Assembly: GCA_021773115.1 (NCBI GenBank)
Contig: JAJFKS010000013.1
Span: 116,243-180,242, forward strand
Origin: Woeseiaceae bacterium
Lineage (GTDB): Bacteria; Pseudomonadota; Gammaproteobacteria; Steroidobacterales; Woeseiaceae
Length of the DNA stretch: 64,000 bases
Direction: 5' to 3'
This document shows positions 1 to 10,647 of this stretch, one piece after another. Every line of letters begins with the position of its first letter. The stretch's first letter is position 1. The notes beneath the pieces were generated by a model. It was not told where the DNA came from and made no database searches. It saw only the letters and a program-made list of their open reading frames with translations. A program made the translations under genes and the position numbers.

Positions 1-19
1 CCTGCATATTCAAATTCCT

Positions 20-51
20 GAGTCGGGCGCGATAGTCACCTCGCCCGACTC
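20..51. repeat. 10-bp inverted repeat after rplT
   Basis: Perfect inverted repeat with arms at 20-29 and 42-51 and a 12-nt loop, just downstream of the rplT stop on the minus strand. It would form a strong GC-rich hairpin in the transcript. No U-tract follows on the minus strand, so it may be a processing or pausing hairpin, or a weak terminator before whatever follows rplT outside the window (pheS in many relatives). Confidence 0.5.
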
Positions 52-60
52 AAGAGCGAA

Positions 61-435
61 TCAGCTAGCAGCCGGCTGCAGTTCGAGACCTGCTTTGGCG
101 GCCTCGGCGATTGCACCGAACGCCTCAGGATCGTGCACGGCGATGTCGGCCAGGACCTTGCGATCGACCTCGATCTCGGCGCGATTCAGGCCGTTGATCA
201 GTCGGCTGTAAGACAGTCCGTGCAGACGTGCGGCGGCGTTAATGCGCGTGATCCACAGAGCGCGGAACTGGCGTTTACGCTGGCGGCGATCGCGGTAGGC
301 GTATTGACCGGCTTTGATAACGGCCTGTTTGGCCGTCTTGAATAATTTGCTGCGTGCGCCGTAGTAGCCCTTCGCTTTTCCGAGGACTTTCTTGTGGCGT
401 GCTTTGGCGGTAACGCCACTTTTAACTCGTGCCAT
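61..435 (-). CDS. rplT: 50S ribosomal protein L20
   Basis: Binds 23S rRNA and is needed for early 50S assembly. The 124 residues are close to the usual 117-118 with a short C-terminal extension. The very basic N-terminal half ([19 protein letters not shown], then a [14 protein letters not shown] stretch) and the [17 protein letters not shown] region are hallmark L20 sequence. It is last in infC-rpmI-rplT, 14 bases after rpmI. In E. coli L20 represses rpmI-rplT by binding its own mRNA; nothing here proves or excludes that control. The ATG start fits homologs. Confidence 0.97.
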   Translation of the reverse strand: MARVKSGVTAKARHKKVLGKAKGYYGARSKLFKTAKQAVIKAGQYAYRDRRQRKRQFRALWITRINAAARLHGLSYSRLINGLNRAEIEVDRKVLADIAVHDPEAFGAIAEAAKAGLELQPAAS

Positions 436-449
436 CTCTCAATCTCCTC

Positions 450-647
450 TTAGCTATACGGGAGCATGCGACGCACGCTCTTGGTGTCGCAATCAGCAAC
501 CTGAAGGGTCTTGCCCAACTTGCGCTTTCGCTTCGACGTTTTCTTGGTGAGGATGTGATTGAGATGGGACTGGGCGCGTTTGAAGCCACCTTTACCCGTC
601 TTCTTGAAGCGCTTGGCGGCGCCTCGATTGGTTTTCATCTTCGACAT
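450..647 (-). CDS. rpmI: 50S ribosomal protein L35
   Basis: Small basic 50S subunit protein of 65 residues, the family's usual length. It begins [17 protein letters not shown] and contains the conserved [16 protein letters not shown] segment. An AAGGA ribosome-binding site sits about 7 bases before the ATG. It lies between infC and rplT in the canonical order and is certainly co-transcribed with rplT. The 124-base gap to infC is where L20-responsive operator structures occur in enterics; GC-rich complementary segments exist there, but I could not establish a pseudoknot. Confidence 0.97.
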   Translation of the reverse strand: MSKMKTNRGAAKRFKKTGKGGFKRAQSHLNHILTKKTSKRKRKLGKTLQVADCDTKSVRRMLPYS

Positions 648-771
648 TGTATTTCCTTAGGCCATGCTACGTACCGGACTATTCCGGCCGCTGCAGGCGG
701 GTAGCGCTGTCCGGGTTGTCACACCCTTCAAGCTGTTACTCACTTTTCAAACGAATTTACCTATTCGCGGT

Positions 772-1290
772 TTAGTGCTTCTTCGGCGCAATTACCATGA
801 CCATCTGCCGCCCTTCCATTTGTGGCATTTGTTCAACTGTGCCGTATTCTTCCAGGTCATCTCTGACCCGAGCCAGCAGCGCCGCACCCAGTTCCTTGTG
901 CGCCATCTCCCGACCTCTGAATCTCAAGGTGACTTTCGTTTTGTCACCATCCTCGAGGAAGTGAATCAGCTTCCCGAGCTTGATCTTGTAATCGCCCGCG
1001 TCTGTTCCAGGACGAAACTTGATCTCTTTTACTTGTACCTGTTTCTGTTTGCGCTTCGCAGACTGGGCCTTCTTGTTTTGTTCGAACAAGTACTTGCCAA
1101 AATCCATGATTCGACAGACCGGCGGTTCAGCATTCGGCGAAACTTCAACGAGGTCCAGGCCCTCTTCTTTCGCCAGGTCGATAGCGGCCTTTAGCCCCAT
1201 GACGCCTGCTTGTTCGCCTTCTGAGTCGATCACTCGAACTTCAGTGGCCTCGATTTCCTCATTGCGCCTTACGCGCTTTGTAACTGCGAT
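772..1290 (-). CDS. infC: Translation initiation factor IF-3 (AUC start)
   Basis: IF-3 keeps 30S subunits free and checks initiator tRNA and start codon. Motifs seen are EVRVID, the [23 protein letters not shown] linker region, the [10 protein letters not shown] segment starting the C-terminal domain, [13 protein letters not shown], and the PKK ending. No ATG, GTG or TTG is well placed. The TTG at 1296 is only 2 nt from a perfect GGAGG (1299-1303), whereas an ATC at 1290 lies exactly 8 nt from it. IF-3 genes are known for AUU-type starts that IF-3 itself discriminates against, so I place the start at AUC, giving 172 residues. If TTG were used the protein would gain two residues. Confidence 0.93.
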   Translation of the reverse strand: MAVTKRVRRNEEIEATEVRVIDSEGEQAGVMGLKAAIDLAKEEGLDLVEVSPNAEPPVCRIMDFGKYLFEQNKKAQSAKRKQKQVQVKEIKFRPGTDAGDYKIKLGKLIHFLEDGDKTKVTLRFRGREMAHKELGAALLARVRDDLEEYGTVEQMPQMEGRQMVMVIAPKKH

Positions 1291-1298
1291 ACCCAAAT

Positions 1299-1303
1299 CC
1301 TCC
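1299..1303 (-). promoter_or_regulatory. Ribosome binding site deciding the infC start
   Basis: Perfect GGAGG on the minus strand. It is 8 nt from the in-frame ATC at 1290 and only 2 nt from the in-frame TTG at 1296. The spacing selects the rare AUC codon. Confidence 0.7.
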
Positions 1304-1366
1304 AGAAACTCAACAATGCCAACACTTTCAGGCGGCAGCTAACGCCACAGCCAGTGCGGGACCGCG

Positions 1367-1395
1367 ATTCTATATAGCCGCAAAGCAGGATACAA
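1367..1395 (-). promoter_or_regulatory. Probable sigma-70 promoter of infC-rpmI-rplT
   Basis: On the minus strand a TTGTAT -35 (1390-1395) and a TAGAAT -10 (1367-1372) are separated by exactly 17 nt. The site lies about 77 bases upstream of the infC start and downstream of tRNA-Val, so the ribosomal operon can be transcribed independently of the tRNA. Confidence 0.6.
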
Positions 1396-1442
1396 CTGTG
1401 CGGGCACTGATTTTCGTAAAAAAATCAGGCATTTTGGGGAAT

Positions 1443-1517
1443 TGGTGGGCGATGGTGGTCTCGAACCACCGACCTCCACGATGTCAACGTGGCGCTCTAC
1501 CCCTGAGCTAATCGCCC
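1443..1517 (-). tRNA. tRNA-Val(GAC)
   Basis: The minus strand folds into a full cloverleaf: acceptor GGGCGAT/ATCGCCC, D-arm GCTC/GAGC, anticodon stem CCACG/CGTGG with loop TTGACAT (anticodon GAC, valine), and T-arm GGTGG/CCACC around TTCGAGA. Discriminator A and CCA are encoded. An A/T-rich hairpin downstream (1407-1428) with a run of seven T on the minus strand may contribute to termination. It stands between uvrB and infC, where many gammaproteobacteria have thrS. Confidence 0.97.
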
Positions 1518-1604
1518 TATTCGTCCAAACTCGCGTCGAAAAGGATCAGACGCTGTTCGAAGGACGCGTAAGATACTGAAGGCATTGGAGGACTGCAAGG
1601 TCTG

Positions 1605-3662
<2,058 letters not shown>

Positions 3663-3689
3663 TGGCTTGCATTTATCAGGGGCAATCGA

Positions 3690-4874
3690 GTGAGTTTATC
3701 AGTTTCCAAAAGAATGGCAGCCATCCGACCGTCACCGACCGGTGCGGTCCTTGCGCTCGCCACCGAACTCAAGGCATCCGGCCGTGACATTATCAGCCTG
3801 GGCGCCGGCGAGCCCGACTTCGACACGCCAGAGCACATCAAGGAGGCCGCACAGCGGGCCATTCGTGACGGCGCCACCAAGTACACGCCAGTTGACGGCA
3901 CGGCGTCTCTGAAGGCCGCCATACGGCAGAAATTCCTGCAGGAAAACGGCCTCGACTACCCGGTCTCGGACATCTTGGTGTCGAGCGGCGCAAAACAGTG
4001 CCTGTTTAATTTGTGTCTCGGTCTACTCGGACCCGGCGACGAGGCAATAATTCCCGCACCCTACTGGGTCTCCTATCCGGACATGGTCAGACTGGCAGGT
4101 GCCAGTCCCATTATCGTCGGTGCCGGAATCGAACAGGACTTCAAAATTATACCGGATCAGGTCGAGGCGGCGATTTCGGACAATACCCGTCTGATTATCC
4201 TGAACAGCCCGAGTAACCCGACCGGTACCAGCTATTCGAAAACCGAGTTACAGGCCCTGGGCGCTGTCCTCGCCAGACATCCGAAAATTTTGATCGCCGC
4301 CGATGATATTTACGAGCATATTCACTGGGCCAGCGAGCCGTTTATCAGTTTTGCAGCAGCCTGCCCCGAGCTGCATGACCGCACAATGACGATCAACGGG
4401 GTGTCGAAAGCCTATGCCATGACGGGCTGGCGAATTGGCTACGCTGCGGGGCCGACCGCGATCATCTCGGCGATGAAAACGATTCAGAGCCAAAGCACCT
4501 CGAATCCCTGCAGCATTTCCCAGGTCGCGGCCGAAGCCGCGCTCCTCGGTGACCAGACGCCCGTGCGCGACATGACGAAGCAATATGAAAAGCGGCACGA
4601 CTACCTGGTGTCCGCTTTGAACGCGATCGATGGTCTGGACTGCCGTCCTGGCGAAGGGACTTTCTATGCATTTCCGCACGTCGCCGGGGCATTGCACGCC
4701 CGGGGAATCGACAACGACACAGATCTCGTCGAACTCCTGATTAACAAGGCTGACGTCGCCTGCGTACCGGGCTCCGCATTCGGCGCAAGTTCCTACATTC
4801 GCTTGTCTTTCGCCTGTTCGATGGCAACGCTCGAGGAGGCGGTGCAGCGCATAAAACGGGTGCTAATGGCTTGA
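3690..4874 (+). CDS. aspC: Pyridoxal-phosphate aspartate aminotransferase, class I
   Basis: Transfers the amino group between aspartate and 2-oxoglutarate. Its 394 residues fit the subgroup I-beta bacterial enzymes (Thermus/Rhizobium type, often aatA) better than E. coli AspC, so the symbol is approximate. Seen: [15 protein letters not shown] near 36-50, the NSPSNPTG motif near 172-179, the catalytic lysine at about 240 in [16 protein letters not shown], and the substrate arginine region near the C-terminus (SYIRLSFA). The start is GTG at 3690, with CAGGGG about 8 bases upstream. It diverges from uvrB; tRNA-Asn follows it. Confidence 0.93.
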   Translation: MSLSVSKRMAAIRPSPTGAVLALATELKASGRDIISLGAGEPDFDTPEHIKEAAQRAIRDGATKYTPVDGTASLKAAIRQKFLQENGLDYPVSDILVSSGAKQCLFNLCLGLLGPGDEAIIPAPYWVSYPDMVRLAGASPIIVGAGIEQDFKIIPDQVEAAISDNTRLIILNSPSNPTGTSYSKTELQALGAVLARHPKILIAADDIYEHIHWASEPFISFAAACPELHDRTMTINGVSKAYAMTGWRIGYAAGPTAIISAMKTIQSQSTSNPCSISQVAAEAALLGDQTPVRDMTKQYEKRHDYLVSALNAIDGLDCRPGEGTFYAFPHVAGALHARGIDNDTDLVELLINKADVACVPGSAFGASSYIRLSFACSMATLEEAVQRIKRVLMA

Positions 4875-4899
4875 CTTCGGACCGTCCCTGAACCAAAAT
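4871..4899 (+). promoter_or_regulatory. Probable promoter of tRNA-Asn
   Basis: TTGACT (4871-4876) and CAAAAT (4894-4899) are 17 nt apart, overlapping the stop of the aminotransferase gene. Transcription would start about 24 bases before the tRNA. Confidence 0.45.
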
Positions 4900-4929
4900 C
4901 CCGGCCCGCACCTAATGGTGTCGACTTAT

Positions 4930-5005
4930 TCCCCGATAGCTCAGTTGGTAGAGCGATTGACTGTTAATCAATTGGTCCCTGGTTCGAGTCCGGGTCGGGG
5001 AGCCA
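4930..5005 (+). tRNA. tRNA-Asn(GTT)
   Basis: Complete cloverleaf: acceptor TCCCCGA/TCGGGGA, D-loop with AGTTGGTA, anticodon loop CTGTTAA with anticodon GTT, T-loop TTCGAGT, discriminator G and encoded CCA. A strong intrinsic terminator follows eight bases later. Downstream DNA shows no integrase or att-like duplication, so there is no sign of an element integrated at this tRNA. Confidence 0.98.
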
Positions 5006-5013
5006 CATTCGCA

Positions 5014-5040
5014 AAAGCCCGCTATTTAGCGGGCTTTTTT
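5014..5040 (+). terminator. Intrinsic terminator of tRNA-Asn
   Basis: AAGCCCGCTA and TAGCGGGCTT pair around a short loop and are followed by a run of T. It lies directly after the tRNA. Confidence 0.9.
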
Positions 5041-5147
5041 GTTTCACGATGCTATTTCTCCTTTTGCCTGGGCCTGGAAGCGCGGCCGGTTTGAGATAAA
5101 CTGACGACCCACGATGCAAAATGAAATTTCGGTACGAGGCAAGGTTT

Positions 5148-5744
5148 ATGACCGCAAGCGAGTGGGATGAATTCGCGATTGACTGGGACGTCAATTCGGA
5201 TGTACGTGAGTACTCTGAGAAAGCGTATGCCACATGGATGGAGAAAGTAGCGCCGGCCGTAGCGGATTTATCGCACAGTCGAGTTCTTGATTTTGGTTGT
5301 GGTACCGGTTTGCTGACGGAAAAGCTTGCCGAAAAATGCGGCCAGGTTATTGCGCTTGATTCATCGCCGAGCATGATCGAAGTCCTCGAGCAGAAAATTG
5401 AAGCATCGGGCGCAAACAACATCTCGACCTTGGTGGCTACCGTGGACAACCAGTCGATTGCAAACCAACCGCTACTCTCCGCAGGATTCGATATGGTCGT
5501 CGCGTCCTCAGTGTGCAGCTTCCTTGCCGATTACGAGGCGACGCTTTGTGCCATTGCTTCGCTTCTCAAGCCTGGCGGGTGGTTCGTCCAGTGGGATTGG
5601 ATTTCGGGCATGCCTGAGGAAAGCTTAAGGAAAGCGTTCCGGACTGCCGGACTGGCCGAGGAAAACATCGGCCCGGCATTTTCTATGGAATCGAAGGACG
5701 GCTCGGCTGGTGTTGTAATGGGTGTCGGTCGAAAACCTTCCTGA
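5148..5744 (+). CDS. Class I SAM-dependent methyltransferase
   Basis: Rossmann-fold methyltransferase of unknown substrate, about 198 residues. The SAM-binding motif I is seen as VLDFGCGTGLLTEKL about 45 residues in, followed by the acidic motif II (VIALDSS) and a post-II region (FDMVVASSVCSFL). I start it at the ATG at 5148, which has GAGG 8 bases upstream; an in-frame ATG at 5121 lacks a ribosome-binding site. It stands alone between tRNA-Asn and a convergent peptidase gene, so context gives no substrate. The general fold is clear; a methyltransferase domain 11/25 type is the best family-level statement. Confidence 0.82.
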   Translation: MTASEWDEFAIDWDVNSDVREYSEKAYATWMEKVAPAVADLSHSRVLDFGCGTGLLTEKLAEKCGQVIALDSSPSMIEVLEQKIEASGANNISTLVATVDNQSIANQPLLSAGFDMVVASSVCSFLADYEATLCAIASLLKPGGWFVQWDWISGMPEESLRKAFRTAGLAEENIGPAFSMESKDGSAGVVMGVGRKPS

Positions 5745-5773
5745 GAAACGCCATAAGAAAGCGGAACAAACGA

Positions 5774-7177
5774 CTACTCGGACGCGGCAATCTCGACGAC
5801 AACGGCCCACATGTACTTGACCAGTTCGATGAATGCATCTTCAGAAATACGCTCATTGTCGCCGTGCGCGCCGAAGCCACTGTTGATCTCTTCGACGGAT
5901 CGGGCCGGACCAATACCATACGCCTGCATGCCTTTCGCCCTGACCTGCGCCATGTCGGTTGCGCCAGTCTGCATGATCGGCAGCACGGTCGCTTGTGGGT
6001 ACATTTCGAGCGCGACACGTTCCAGCGTCTGAAACATTTCGTTGTCAATTTCTGACGGTGGTGCGGCTGGCCGATAAATGTCTTCCGGGACAATTTTTAC
6101 TCTGGGATCATCAATTACCGCGGCAAGCTTGGCGTAAAACTCTTCGACGTTTTCATCCGGCAGCATGCGAATGTCAAGAATCGCGCTCGCTTCGGATGGA
6201 ATCACGTTCTTTCGAAAACCCGCATCCATAACCGTCGGTGCGACTGATGTTCTTGATATCGAATAGTGATACGGAAACGTTTCCAAAAAGTGTTGCTGGA
6301 TGGCATCACTCTCGTCCGGATTCTCGATGTTGTTGTAGCGGTAGGCATCGTCCGCATCCGAAATGTCTGCCATCCGCTCAAAGTAAGTACGGGTTGTTTC
6401 GTTAAAACGCACCTCGGTTTGCCAGGCACCAGCCTTGGCAACCGCATTAGCCAGAATGACAACGGCGTTCTCATTCGTAGGTTTCGATCCGTGTCCAGGC
6501 GTTCCTCGCGCGACAAGCGTTACCCGCCTCGGCATTTTCTCGGTCGTCTCGATCCCGACTGTTTGCACAGCATCGCCCACGATGACGTTCTGTCCGCCCT
6601 CGGCCAGCGCATACTCGGCATCAATCACATCGAAATGTTTCTCGACCATGAAGTTGATGCCGACTTCGGGCGTCCCCTCCTCGCCAGACTCGGCAAGAAA
6701 AATAACATCACGATCCAGTTTTACGTCATAGCGTTTGAGTAACTTGATGACCATCAACGCGGCAGTCAGATTGTCCTTGTCGTCCAGCGTGCCGCGACCG
6801 TAGATGAAGCCATCCTGTCGCAGCCCACTAAACGGATCCGCGTACCAATTCTCGGCCTGCACACCGACCACATCGGTATGCCCCATCATCAGAATCGGCC
6901 GTTTCGAACCATTTCCTTTAATTCTAGCGACGAGGTTGGCGCGGGACGGGTCCAACGCATAGGTTTGCGAATCGATACCTTCGAGTTCGAGAACGCCTTT
7001 CAGGTATTCAACCGCCTTGGTTTCATTGCCAGGCGGATTTGAGGTATCGATCTGAATCAGTTCAACGAGGTGACCCACCGATTCGGCGCCAGCTTTTTCC
7101 CAATCGACCAGATAGCTCTGCTGAGCGCCAGCCTGTGAGCAGCAAATAATCAAAAAAACAAAAATAATCAATCGCAT
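5774..7177 (-). CDS. Secreted M20-family zinc metallopeptidase
   Basis: Exported peptidase of the M20/ArgE/DapE/carboxypeptidase group. About 467 residues from the ATG at 7177, which opens with a classic signal peptide (hydrophobic stretch ending SQAGAQQ). An in-frame extension to 7378 is ignored because it would bury the signal peptide. Zinc-site motifs are GHTDVV, GRGTLDDKD and ESGEEGTPEVG (with the catalytic glutamate), plus a later dimerisation-domain insert around GTPGHGSKP. It probably releases amino acids from peptides in the periplasm or outside the cell. It is downstream of galU on the same strand, but 218 bases away, so probably a separate unit. Confidence 0.9.
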   Translation of the reverse strand: MRLIIFVFLIICCSQAGAQQSYLVDWEKAGAESVGHLVELIQIDTSNPPGNETKAVEYLKGVLELEGIDSQTYALDPSRANLVARIKGNGSKRPILMMGHTDVVGVQAENWYADPFSGLRQDGFIYGRGTLDDKDNLTAALMVIKLLKRYDVKLDRDVIFLAESGEEGTPEVGINFMVEKHFDVIDAEYALAEGGQNVIVGDAVQTVGIETTEKMPRRVTLVARGTPGHGSKPTNENAVVILANAVAKAGAWQTEVRFNETTRTYFERMADISDADDAYRYNNIENPDESDAIQQHFLETFPYHYSISRTSVAPTVMDAGFRKNVIPSEASAILDIRMLPDENVEEFYAKLAAVIDDPRVKIVPEDIYRPAAPPSEIDNEMFQTLERVALEMYPQATVLPIMQTGATDMAQVRAKGMQAYGIGPARSVEEINSGFGAHGDNERISEDAFIELVKYMWAVVVEIAASE

Positions 7178-7272
7178 AGGAGTCTGCTTGTCGTTATTCG
7201 AGGAATTTGGACGACCGATAGTAGCGCAAAATGTCTTGCCGCACGGCGGATGCGGTGCGCTAGAATATCGAT

Positions 7273-7372
7273 TCTTATACGTTGTGCAGCAGGAAAGCGC
7301 TGCGCTCGCGATCAGGCAATCCATTGGCGACGGCATTGTCGTTCTTGTAGTCGCTTTGGTAGCGGCTTTTTT
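7273..7372 (+). ncRNA. Candidate plus-strand small RNA ending at an orphan terminator
   Basis: Both flanking genes run on the minus strand, yet the plus strand has an intrinsic terminator at 7349-7372. A TAGAAT -10-like hexamer at 7261-7266, with a weak TTGCCG 19 nt upstream, could start a transcript of about 100 nt. The region has two short internal stems, GCAGC/GCTGC near 7287-7304 and CGAC/GTCG near 7329-7342. No open frame with a ribosome-binding site was found. This is inference; it could also be an antisense or 5'-UTR-overlapping transcript. Confidence 0.25.
7349..7372 (+). terminator. Orphan plus-strand intrinsic terminator
   Basis: AGTCGCT (7349-7355) pairs with AGCGGCT (7361-7367), one G-U pair, loop TTGGT, followed by a T run. 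No plus-strand gene precedes it. Confidence 0.55.
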
Positions 7373-7395
7373 GAACAAACGCAGCGCTTGAAAAA

Positions 7396-8265
7396 TCAGT
7401 CCGAGAGTACGTTCTTAAGGTGCTCTCGGAATCGCTCGCCGGTATCCGGGTGATTCAGTCCGAAGGCAACCGTGGCCTGCAAATAGCCGAGTTTGCTGCC
7501 GCAGTCGTAACGCACGCCTGCGAAGGAATAAGCGTATACCGGTGATTCGTCGAGCAAGGCCGCGATCCCATCCGTGAGCTGAATCTCGCCGCCAGCGCCT
7601 TCGCCAATTGTTTCCAGTTTGTCGAAAATATCGCCTGACAGAAGGTAACGCCCGACGACGGCCGAATTCGATGGCGCATCGGCCGGCTTGGGCTTCTCAA
7701 CAATCTGTGTAATTCGACTACGGTTGCTTTTGTCGACAGCGACAATGCCGTAGCTGGAAGTGTTCTCGGACGGCACAGTTTCAACGGCGACGACACTGCC
7801 GCCGTGGTCGGCGTGTTCTTTTGCCATCTGCGACAGGCAACCGGGCGAACCGGCGATCAAATCGTCGGCCAGGTGCACAAAGAAGGGTTCATTGCCAATC
7901 GCAGGTCGTGCACACAGCACGGCGTGGCCAAGCCCCAGCGGCTTGCCCTGGCGGATATAAATGCAGGAAACCCCTTTCGGGACGATGTTCTGGATCGTTT
8001 GCAACAGATCAAGCTTGCCGGAATCGGTGAGCGCCCGTTCGAGCTCAGCGTCGGTATCGAAATGATCTTCAATGGCACGTTTCGACGCGCCGGTAACAAA
8101 AACCAGCTTGGTCGCGCCGGCCGCGATGGCCTCTTCAACCGCGTACTGGATCAGCGGTTTGTCGACAATCGGCAGCATTTCCTTGGGGCTAGCCTTGGTG
8201 GCAGGCAAGAATCGAGTGCCGCGCCCGGCGACTGGAAATACTGCTGCCCTGACTTTCTGGATCAC
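7396..8265 (-). CDS. galU: UTP--glucose-1-phosphate uridylyltransferase
   Basis: Makes UDP-glucose from glucose-1-phosphate and UTP for LPS, capsule and osmoprotectant glycans. The start is placed at GTG 8265 ([14 protein letters not shown]), because a GGAG sits 7 bases upstream; the in-frame ATG at 8286 would place that ribosome-binding site inside the gene. The 289 residues fit the family. Motifs are the nucleotide-binding [19 protein letters not shown] near the N-terminus, LIQYAVEEA, and GLGHAVLCA. It lies upstream of the M20 peptidase gene and downstream of a ComEA-like gene, all on minus, with gaps suggesting separate transcripts. Confidence 0.95.
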   Translation of the reverse strand: MIQKVRAAVFPVAGRGTRFLPATKASPKEMLPIVDKPLIQYAVEEAIAAGATKLVFVTGASKRAIEDHFDTDAELERALTDSGKLDLLQTIQNIVPKGVSCIYIRQGKPLGLGHAVLCARPAIGNEPFFVHLADDLIAGSPGCLSQMAKEHADHGGSVVAVETVPSENTSSYGIVAVDKSNRSRITQIVEKPKPADAPSNSAVVGRYLLSGDIFDKLETIGEGAGGEIQLTDGIAALLDESPVYAYSFAGVRYDCGSKLGYLQATVAFGLNHPDTGERFREHLKNVLSD

Positions 8266-8352
8266 CCGAACACTCCATGACTTCAAGAGCTCACATCATA
8301 GCCAATATCGCACGAGTGTGTCTCGAATGGCGTCACGTTATACCCGGTAAGT

Positions 8353-8384
8353 GCGGTCGCGCCTGGAGCGTCCGGCGCGACCGC
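8353..8384. repeat. 10-bp GC-rich inverted repeat between galU and the ComEA-like gene
   Basis: GCGGTCGCGC (8353-8362) and GCGCGACCGC (8375-8384) form a perfect stem with a 12-nt loop just after the ComEA-like gene stop on the minus strand. There is no T run, so it may be a terminator of the U-less type or a transcript-stabilising hairpin. Confidence 0.55.
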
Positions 8385-8394
8385 GGACCTGCGA

Positions 8395-8667
8395 CTATTT
8401 CTTGGAATCCGACACTCGTATATCGTGTCGATTCTTATCTACCGTCTTCTCGCCAATGCCTTTGACCAGCGACAGGTCGTCGACACTTTTGAAAGGACCG
8501 TGTTTCTTCCGATATTCGACAATTGCCTCAGCTTTCGACAAGCCAATACCGTTGAGCTCCGCAGAAATCGTTTCTGCATCTGCTGTGTTGATATTGACCT
8601 GAGCAGCGCATGCCAGGATCGGTAAAGTCAGCAGCAATACGGCCGCCGCAGTGGGTAGAAATCTCAT
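8395..8667 (-). CDS. ComEA-like helix-hairpin-helix protein, exported
   Basis: 90-residue protein with an N-terminal signal peptide (to about residue 21, ending LACAA) and a single ComEA-type helix-hairpin-helix pair: VNINTADAETISAELNGIG, then FKSVDDLSLVKGIGEKTVDKN. Such small periplasmic proteins bind DNA non-specifically; in naturally competent gammaproteobacteria the ComEA homolog pulls incoming DNA into the periplasm. No other competence gene is in the window, so a role in uptake is inferred from the family. GGAG lies 7 bases before the ATG. Length matches short gammaproteobacterial ComEA proteins. Confidence 0.88.
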   Translation of the reverse strand: MRFLPTAAAVLLLTLPILACAAQVNINTADAETISAELNGIGLSKAEAIVEYRKKHGPFKSVDDLSLVKGIGEKTVDKNRHDIRVSDSKK

Positions 8668-8759
8668 CGTTGGCTCCTTCTTGGGGTTGGAAGACGCAGC
8701 TTAAGAGCAGCCGACGAGATTAGCTGCCTGCAAAATTGACGAGATCAGGTGGAAATGAA

Positions 8760-9962
8760 TTAGCGGTTGGTGATGCTATGCTGCAAGACTGTGTCGAACT
8801 GCACTCGCGAAGCGGGCCTTTGCGTTTCCCAATTGCGGCAGCTCGGACACTGCCACAGCAAACGTTGACTCGAAAAACCGCACTCCTGGCACTGATAGCG
8901 CGGTGTGGCGCTCGCCAGCTTGGATAATGCGCTGCGCACTTTTGCGAGGGCTGCGACATTGGATTCCGTATCACCGCTCGACAATTGCTGCAGCTCGACG
9001 AACTCACTCAGCGTCGGTTCATTGAGCATGTACTGTTCAACGCAGGTATCAATTGCCGGTATACCGCCGAGATCGTTAACGATCGCTGTATAGGCGACCA
9101 GTGAACTCATTTCAGGATTCTTTTTCAGCATTGACTGCAGCGCAGCTTCAAGTTCCGCCATCGCATCTTCGCGCTCGTAAATCGCGACAATCTCCGGCAG
9201 GGCTTCGGCAATTAGGTAGGTGTTCTCGTCGATAATTCGGTGATAGAGTTTCAACGCAGTCTTGTTGTCGTCCGTATCGCGGGCAATGTGTGCACGAGTC
9301 AGAGCGCCACGCATGGTCCTCGGACGACCCGACTGGGCCCTTTTTACGTGCTGGCGAGCCGACGCATAGTCTTTCGCCGATGCAGCTAATTCTGCCAATT
9401 CGCAGTGATAATGCGCAATTTGCAACGCCAGCGAGCGACCGCCAAGGACCTCCAACCGTTGTCCGGCGTCAATCGCTTTTTCCCAGTCGCGTTCCTGCTC
9501 GTATATGCCGCAGAGCGATTCAAGCGCTTGTACCTGAAATCGCGAACCCTGTGCCAGGCGTGCAAACAGCTTTTCTGCACGATCTAGCAAACCCGCACCA
9601 AGATAGTCTTTGGCAAGCGAATATAAAGCCTGGTCACGTTGCTCAGACGCAAGGTCAGGCCGCGCAATAATATTTTGGTGTATGCGGATAGCGCGATCGA
9701 CTTCGCCGCGACGGCGAAACAGACTGCCCAGCGCAAAGTGAGTTTCAATAGTGTTGTCATCGACCCGAACCATGCGCAGGAAATGCTCAAGCGCCTGATC
9801 CGTTTGTTCGTTCAAGAGAAAGTTCAGGCCTTTCAGGTAGTCGATGTTTAGTGGCGGCGGCGCCTCCTCGGTGTCACGCTCACCAAAGCGACCCATAGCC
9901 CAACCGGCCGCGGCCAACAGTAAAAACAGCCCGGCCAGTAAAAAAGTGGATTCAGTCGGCAT
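8760..9962 (-). CDS. lapB: Lipopolysaccharide assembly protein B
   Basis: Inner-membrane-anchored TPR protein that regulates LpxC turnover by FtsH and so sets LPS level (formerly YciM). The 400 residues begin with one membrane segment (LLAGLFLLLAAAGWAMG), followed by multiple TPR repeats facing the cytoplasm, and end in a rubredoxin-like metal site with CQECG and CPSC near 370-390. That Cys4 tail and the lapA neighbour are diagnostic. The start overlaps the end of lapA by 11 bases, so the two are translationally coupled within rpsA-ihfB-lapA-lapB. Confidence 0.95.
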   Translation of the reverse strand: MPTESTFLLAGLFLLLAAAGWAMGRFGERDTEEAPPPLNIDYLKGLNFLLNEQTDQALEHFLRMVRVDDNTIETHFALGSLFRRRGEVDRAIRIHQNIIARPDLASEQRDQALYSLAKDYLGAGLLDRAEKLFARLAQGSRFQVQALESLCGIYEQERDWEKAIDAGQRLEVLGGRSLALQIAHYHCELAELAASAKDYASARQHVKRAQSGRPRTMRGALTRAHIARDTDDNKTALKLYHRIIDENTYLIAEALPEIVAIYEREDAMAELEAALQSMLKKNPEMSSLVAYTAIVNDLGGIPAIDTCVEQYMLNEPTLSEFVELQQLSSGDTESNVAALAKVRSALSKLASATPRYQCQECGFSSQRLLWQCPSCRNWETQRPASRVQFDTVLQHSITNR

Positions 9963-10254
9963 CGCTTAGAGGCAAGCTTCTCAAACTACTGACTTCGTTT
10001 TCTGACATGCGCAATGAGCGGCGTAGCATGCGGCGCTCATTGGCGAGTTTCAGGGCATAGAGCCCCATGCAGATGACACCGAAGAGCCAGCCACCTGCGA
10101 AGACGGCTATGAATACCAGTGAAACAGGTTTGGTGAATTCCCAGTGCAAAAGCTTGAGGCTGACGTCCCCGGGGTTCCCGGCGGTAAAGACTATCATCGC
10201 CGAAAATATAAGGATAATCAGTAACGCAAGACCGATGCGTTTGAGAATAATCAA
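9952..10254 (-). CDS. lapA: Lipopolysaccharide assembly protein A (DUF1049)
   Basis: 100-residue inner-membrane protein with two hydrophobic segments, roughly residues 5-25 and 43-66, and a charged coiled tail ([21 protein letters not shown]). It matches the DUF1049/LapA family, a partner of LapB in LPS homeostasis. It overlaps ihfB upstream by 4 bases and lapB downstream by 11, which is strong evidence for coupling. The identification rests on hydropathy and gene order more than on individual residues. Confidence 0.92.
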   Translation of the reverse strand: MIILKRIGLALLIILIFSAMIVFTAGNPGDVSLKLLHWEFTKPVSLVFIAVFAGGWLFGVICMGLYALKLANERRMLRRSLRMSENEVSSLRSLPLSDAD

Positions 10255-10553
10255 TTCTTAATAGGGAAGTGGCGGCTTTCGTTGACGCGCTCTCGCAGGT
10301 CTTTACCAGGCTTGAAGTGCGGCACGTACTTGCCGGACAGCGCCACTGCCTCTCCTGTTTTCGGATTACGTCCGATGCGTGGTGGCCGATAATGCAAAGA
10401 GAAACTTCCGAAACCGCGAATCTCGATGCGCTGCCCCTTCGCGAGGGAATCACTCATCAGGTCAAGCAAATGCTTGACTGCGAGTTCGACGTCTTTTGCA
10501 GGCAGGTGTTTTTGCTTGCGAGAGATTGCTTCTATTAGTTCTGATTTTGTCAT
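10251..10553 (-). CDS. ihfB: Integration host factor subunit beta
   Basis: Nucleoid DNA-bending protein of the HU/IHF family that acts as a heterodimer with IhfA. The 100 residues include the N-terminal [13 protein letters not shown] helix pair and the DNA-binding arm region [26 protein letters not shown], with the intercalating proline in the loop (RNPKTG). It lies between rpsA and lapA as in most gammaproteobacteria, about 94 bases after the rpsA stop. Confidence 0.97.
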   Translation of the reverse strand: MTKSELIEAISRKQKHLPAKDVELAVKHLLDLMSDSLAKGQRIEIRGFGSFSLHYRPPRIGRNPKTGEAVALSGKYVPHFKPGKDLRERVNESRHFPIKN

Positions 10554-10603
10554 TTTACCTCTCGCCGTACCGCTGCATAGCGTAACCCACGGATAGTAAA
10601 GGT

Positions 10604-10634
10604 AATAATAGCCCGGACTGGGTCGTCCGGGCTA
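10604..10634 (-). terminator. Hairpin after rpsA, possible attenuator before ihfB
   Basis: TAGCCCGGAC (10609-10618) pairs with GTCCGGGCTA (10625-10634). On the minus strand it is followed by only TTATTA, so termination is likely partial and would let ihfB be expressed below rpsA. On the plus strand a T6 run follows, but no plus-strand gene ends here. Confidence 0.45.
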
Positions 10635-10647
10635 GCTTTTTTACTTA

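Noticed and set aside
4930..5005. tRNA-Asn as an integration site for a mobile island
   Set aside because: No integrase, no repeated tRNA 3' end downstream, and flanking genes look chromosomal.
7188..7391. 67-codon plus-strand frame upstream of the M20 gene
   Set aside because: Starts with TTG without a ribosome-binding site and shows no similarity; the region is better explained as leader DNA with a possible small RNA.
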